64,000 nt of DNA from Clostridium_AT radicumherbarum (GTDB lineage Bacteria; Bacillota; Clostridia; Clostridiales; Clostridiaceae): assembly GCF_045310525.1 (NCBI RefSeq), contig NZ_JBJHZY010000003.1, positions 62,001-126,000 of the forward strand. Reading direction: 5' to 3'. The position numbers were made by a program, and so were the translations under genes. Shown piece by piece: positions 61,151 through 64,000 of the stretch. The first letter of the stretch is position 1. Each line of letters begins with the position of its first letter. The notes beneath the pieces are model-generated. The model made no database searches. It was not told the DNA's origin and was given only the letters and a program-made list of their open reading frames with translations.

Positions 61151-63919
61151 ATGCAGGTACCAAAGGATGTTTTACCTACGCTAATAATTGGCCTTGGCGG
61201 AACTGGTCATCAAGTAATCAAAAGAGTAAAGGAGCTTTTTAAAAAGAGATACAATAATGAAAAACTGCCTATAAGATACCTGTTAATTGATACAGATTTA
61301 AAATCCTTTATGGATGACAGCATAGAGAACAATGAGAAATGTCAATTAAAATTTGGTGACGGCATAAAAAATACTTTAGATTGGGCTTATAACAACCTTA
61401 ACTTTAATTGGCTACCCAAAAATCCAAAATTAACTGCAGATTTTTTTACAGCTATTGACCAGGGAGCTGGTCTTATGAGGCCTATAGGCAGGCTTTATCT
61501 TTGTAAAAATGCAAAGCTTACCTATGATGTACTTACTAATGCTAAAAACGATTTAATGGACATACATAAAATTCTAACTGATTATGGAAGTGCCTTTTTA
61601 GAAAATATAGACAGACAAAAGGTATATATAGTGGGTTCTCTTGCTGGGGGAACTGGCTGTGGAGTATTTTTAGACGTAGCAGTAATGCTTTCTAAAATAT
61701 TTAATAGGGATAACACAAATTTAATTGGCCTTTTTACCTTAGAAAGCTGTTACGATGACAAGCTCTCCTCAGATATAGATGCCCAAAATAGAAGTAAGGC
61801 AAACTGCTATGCTGCACTTAAAGAGCTGGAATTTTATATGTCCTCAATAACAAATCCTAAGGATGAAAAATATTTATTTAAGTATAATAATATGACTGAA
61901 ATAAGACTAGAGAGAAGGCTTTTAGATGTTTGTTATTTAATAGAAAATAAAAACGAACTTGGAGGAGTTCTCACTAATATTGAAGATATTTATGAGTTAT
62001 GTTCCTTGCAGCTATTTCAAGAGGTTGGAAGTAAGCTAGGTTCACAGCTTAGAGCAGATTATTCGAATTTTATATGCAAGGATAAGGATCCTGTTTTAAA
62101 GAAAGATAGAAATTTCAGTACCTTTTCCACCTCTACCATGGAACTTCCTATAGATAAACTAAAAAGCTACTGTTCCTTAAGGTTTGCAAAGGATATTATG
62201 GATACTTTAGAAAAGGGTATGGGTAACTCAGATAGTATTATAGATAATGAAGCTGAAAGCTTTATTAGTAATATTAATGAAACTTTAGGTATTAATGAGA
62301 CTATAGTTGATTTTTCTTTTAACTTAAAAATAAATAGCAGTGCAACTGCTTTTGAATTAAAGGAAGGGAGCTTAAGCAATTTAGATAAGGCTCAGCGCTT
62401 TGCCAAGGAAAGAAAAGCTCTATGGAATCAAAATAAAACAAATTTAAGAAATGAGTTAAATACTTTATTAATGGGTTATATAGATGAAAAGCTTGTAGGG
62501 CAGGGCATTAACTTTATTATTGAAGTGTTTAATAAAGTAGAAACTAAAATGTACAATGAGTATACTGAAGGGCTTGTAACTACGTCAATAGATAAGGAAA
62601 AAATAAAGGGAGAAATTCAAAAGTTAAAAAATACTAAAGGCTTTTTAAGGAGAGAAAAAGTTACTATAGGAAGTGAACTATGCGGAAAGTTTAATAAATA
62701 TATAGAACAGGAACAAAACAAACTTATCTTTGATATTTACAAGGAAAGATATGACATGTATATTAAGCAAAAGGCTTTATTAATAAATAAATTTCAAGAG
62801 CTAATAAGCTCTATTAGAAGTAAGAAAGGTGAAATTTTGTATAGGCTTAGAGCCTTAAAAAATCAGCTTGAAAAAAAGTATGGGGGAAGCATTATTTCCA
62901 GGGAAATGGTTAATGTGGAGTTTTATGAGGAATTTTATTCAGAAAAGTTCTTAGCAAATTTAACTAACAGAATACAAAATATTTTCATGGAAAAGGATGT
63001 ATTTAAGATTATTAATGAAGCTTTAGAAGGTATAATTGCAATTTGTAATATGGAATTTGAAAAGATTAAAGGAAACATTAATATAATAAATCTTATGGAG
63101 AGAAATGCAGTAAAGGAAAAATTAAGCATAGAGGATTATTTAAAAGAGGAATTAGATGCTACAACAAAGCTTGCTAAACCTTTTTGGTCGGCTGTAAAAA
63201 ATCCAGAGGTATCCTGGACAGAATGTTATTATGTGGGTTCTATTAAGGAAGAAGGAACAAATAAGCCTCCTATGGCATTAGACAGCTGGATAAAAAATCA
63301 AACAGGAGAACTTTCCAGGCAGGCAAGATATGTTGAAACATCAAATCCATATGCAATAGACGTTATTCATATTACCATGGGTGCTTGTGCAAGCTATTTG
63401 CCAGACATAAAAAATTATAAAAAGCATTACGTAAAGCTTTTAGCTTCAGAGGCTTATCCCCTTCATTTAGATGAAAAATATATTGGATTTGAGGAAATAG
63501 ACATGAATGTAGACAAACTTCTTCAATATTATTCACTTGCTAAGGCCTATGGAGGTATACTGCAAATAGATGGAAGTTTCTATTTAAATATACGGGCAAG
63601 GCAAGGAACCTACAACTATATTTATTATACTCCCTATTGTATAAGGGGAGCCTACGCAGAAGAAAGACCGCTAGAAATTCCTGATAATAAGTCAAAGCTT
63701 AGGAGTGATTTTAAAAAACTTGGAGAAGGAAAAGAGGATGTACTTGAAAGTATCAGCGAAGACCTTGAGGTTAACTCTTTAATCTATGGCTTTATTGAAG
63801 ATATTGATAGGATATTTACAAGGGAGGAGCTTAAGAAGCATTGTTTAGAAGTTTATATTAAGGGAAAGGTAGAACCTGATTTCATAGCTAAGGAAAAGCT
63901 TTTATATAAGCTTAATTAA
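61151..63919 (+). CDS. Large tubulin/FtsZ-like GTPase (Tubulin_2 type)
   Basis: 922 residues. N-terminal nucleotide-binding region: 'PTLIIGLGGTGHQVIKRVKE' (residues 9-28), 'YLLIDTD', 'QGAGLMRPIGR' (104-114) and the tubulin signature 'GSLAGGTGCGVFLDVAV' (162-178). The C-terminal two thirds is long and helical (coiled coil about 480-640) with a final alpha/beta part. It is not FtsZ (no C-terminal conserved peptide). It is probably a cytosolic filament-forming GTPase. Pairing with an upstream vWA membrane protein suggests membrane remodelling or envelope function. AAGGAGGC ribosome site. The next genes are outside the window. Confidence 0.85.
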   Translation: MQVPKDVLPTLIIGLGGTGHQVIKRVKELFKKRYNNEKLPIRYLLIDTDLKSFMDDSIENNEKCQLKFGDGIKNTLDWAYNNLNFNWLPKNPKLTADFFTAIDQGAGLMRPIGRLYLCKNAKLTYDVLTNAKNDLMDIHKILTDYGSAFLENIDRQKVYIVGSLAGGTGCGVFLDVAVMLSKIFNRDNTNLIGLFTLESCYDDKLSSDIDAQNRSKANCYAALKELEFYMSSITNPKDEKYLFKYNNMTEIRLERRLLDVCYLIENKNELGGVLTNIEDIYELCSLQLFQEVGSKLGSQLRADYSNFICKDKDPVLKKDRNFSTFSTSTMELPIDKLKSYCSLRFAKDIMDTLEKGMGNSDSIIDNEAESFISNINETLGINETIVDFSFNLKINSSATAFELKEGSLSNLDKAQRFAKERKALWNQNKTNLRNELNTLLMGYIDEKLVGQGINFIIEVFNKVETKMYNEYTEGLVTTSIDKEKIKGEIQKLKNTKGFLRREKVTIGSELCGKFNKYIEQEQNKLIFDIYKERYDMYIKQKALLINKFQELISSIRSKKGEILYRLRALKNQLEKKYGGSIISREMVNVEFYEEFYSEKFLANLTNRIQNIFMEKDVFKIINEALEGIIAICNMEFEKIKGNINIINLMERNAVKEKLSIEDYLKEELDATTKLAKPFWSAVKNPEVSWTECYYVGSIKEEGTNKPPMALDSWIKNQTGELSRQARYVETSNPYAIDVIHITMGACASYLPDIKNYKKHYVKLLASEAYPLHLDEKYIGFEEIDMNVDKLLQYYSLAKAYGGILQIDGSFYLNIRARQGTYNYIYYTPYCIRGAYAEERPLEIPDNKSKLRSDFKKLGEGKEDVLESISEDLEVNSLIYGFIEDIDRIFTREELKKHCLEVYIKGKVEPDFIAKEKLLYKLN

Positions 63920-64000
63920 CAAACCAGGAAGCCTTCTTATTCTTAATAAATAAAGTCTAATAAGAGAACTGCTTTTATAAATAAGAGAGTACTTATAAGC
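63920..64000. other. Right edge, no gene visible
   Basis: Only 81 bases after the tubulin-like stop. AAGAAT...ATTCTT pairing is faint. The operon may continue beyond. Confidence 0.4.

Overview
The window looks like a chromosomal segment of a low-GC, spore-forming Clostridium-type Firmicute. The evidence is the AT-rich sequence, strong AGGAGG-type ribosome binding sites, sporulation genes (bofA, a Spo0E-like protein, a sporulation-type Lon protease), a Bacillus/Clostridium-type long SRP RNA next to tRNA-Ser, and the gene orders ffs-dnaX-ebfC-recR-yaaL-bofA and yybS-gdpP-rplI-lonC-dnaB.

Layout. 1-8.0 kb: a truncated TPR/GAF/GGDEF signalling protein, birA, a cation diffusion facilitator, and a four-gene cluster (two COG0523 GTPases, a YraQ/YcgR-type permease and a TIGR03943 protein) that looks like a metal-handling unit. 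8.0-23.6 kb: four tRNAs, SRP RNA and housekeeping genes, then hsp20 on the minus strand under a recognisable CtsR operator.

23.95-45.14 kb is an accessory island at the 3' end of tRNA-Thr(CGT). A 48-bp perfect repeat of the tRNA end lies at 42915-42962, and a third, decayed copy lies at 45091-45137, so two elements appear to have accumulated at one site. The first element (about 18.9 kb) has a solo DUF262 protein, a tyrosine integrase, a divergent repressor/XRE switch with three identical-format operators, an excisionase-like protein, a replication-initiator-like protein, and a probable oriT. It then carries mobC, a relaxase with a second gene overprinted inside it, a coiled-coil protein and a VirD4/TraG-type coupling protein. 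No VirB4-like ATPase or mating channel is visible, so it is best read as an integrative mobilizable element that needs a helper. Its cargo includes a candidate structured RNA, unknown membrane proteins, a broken PIN-domain gene and a two-gene methyltransferase plus PD-(D/E)XK nuclease system. The second segment (42.96-45.14 kb) has a MerR-like regulator, an unknown 331-residue protein, an ABC-ATPase remnant and its own pair of repeats resembling integrase arm sites.

45.3-64 kb: a lipoprotein, a CMD-family protein, a Spo0E-like protein, a polysaccharide deacetylase, a secreted alpha-helical protein, a His/Met/Pro-repeat protein, a CWB2-GH18 cell-wall hydrolase, a sensor kinase/NtrC-type regulator pair followed by amtB with a near-perfect sigma-54 promoter, and finally a secreted/membrane vWA protein with a large tubulin/FtsZ-like GTPase. 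The last pair is the most intriguing unit in the window, and any continuation of its operon lies beyond the right edge.
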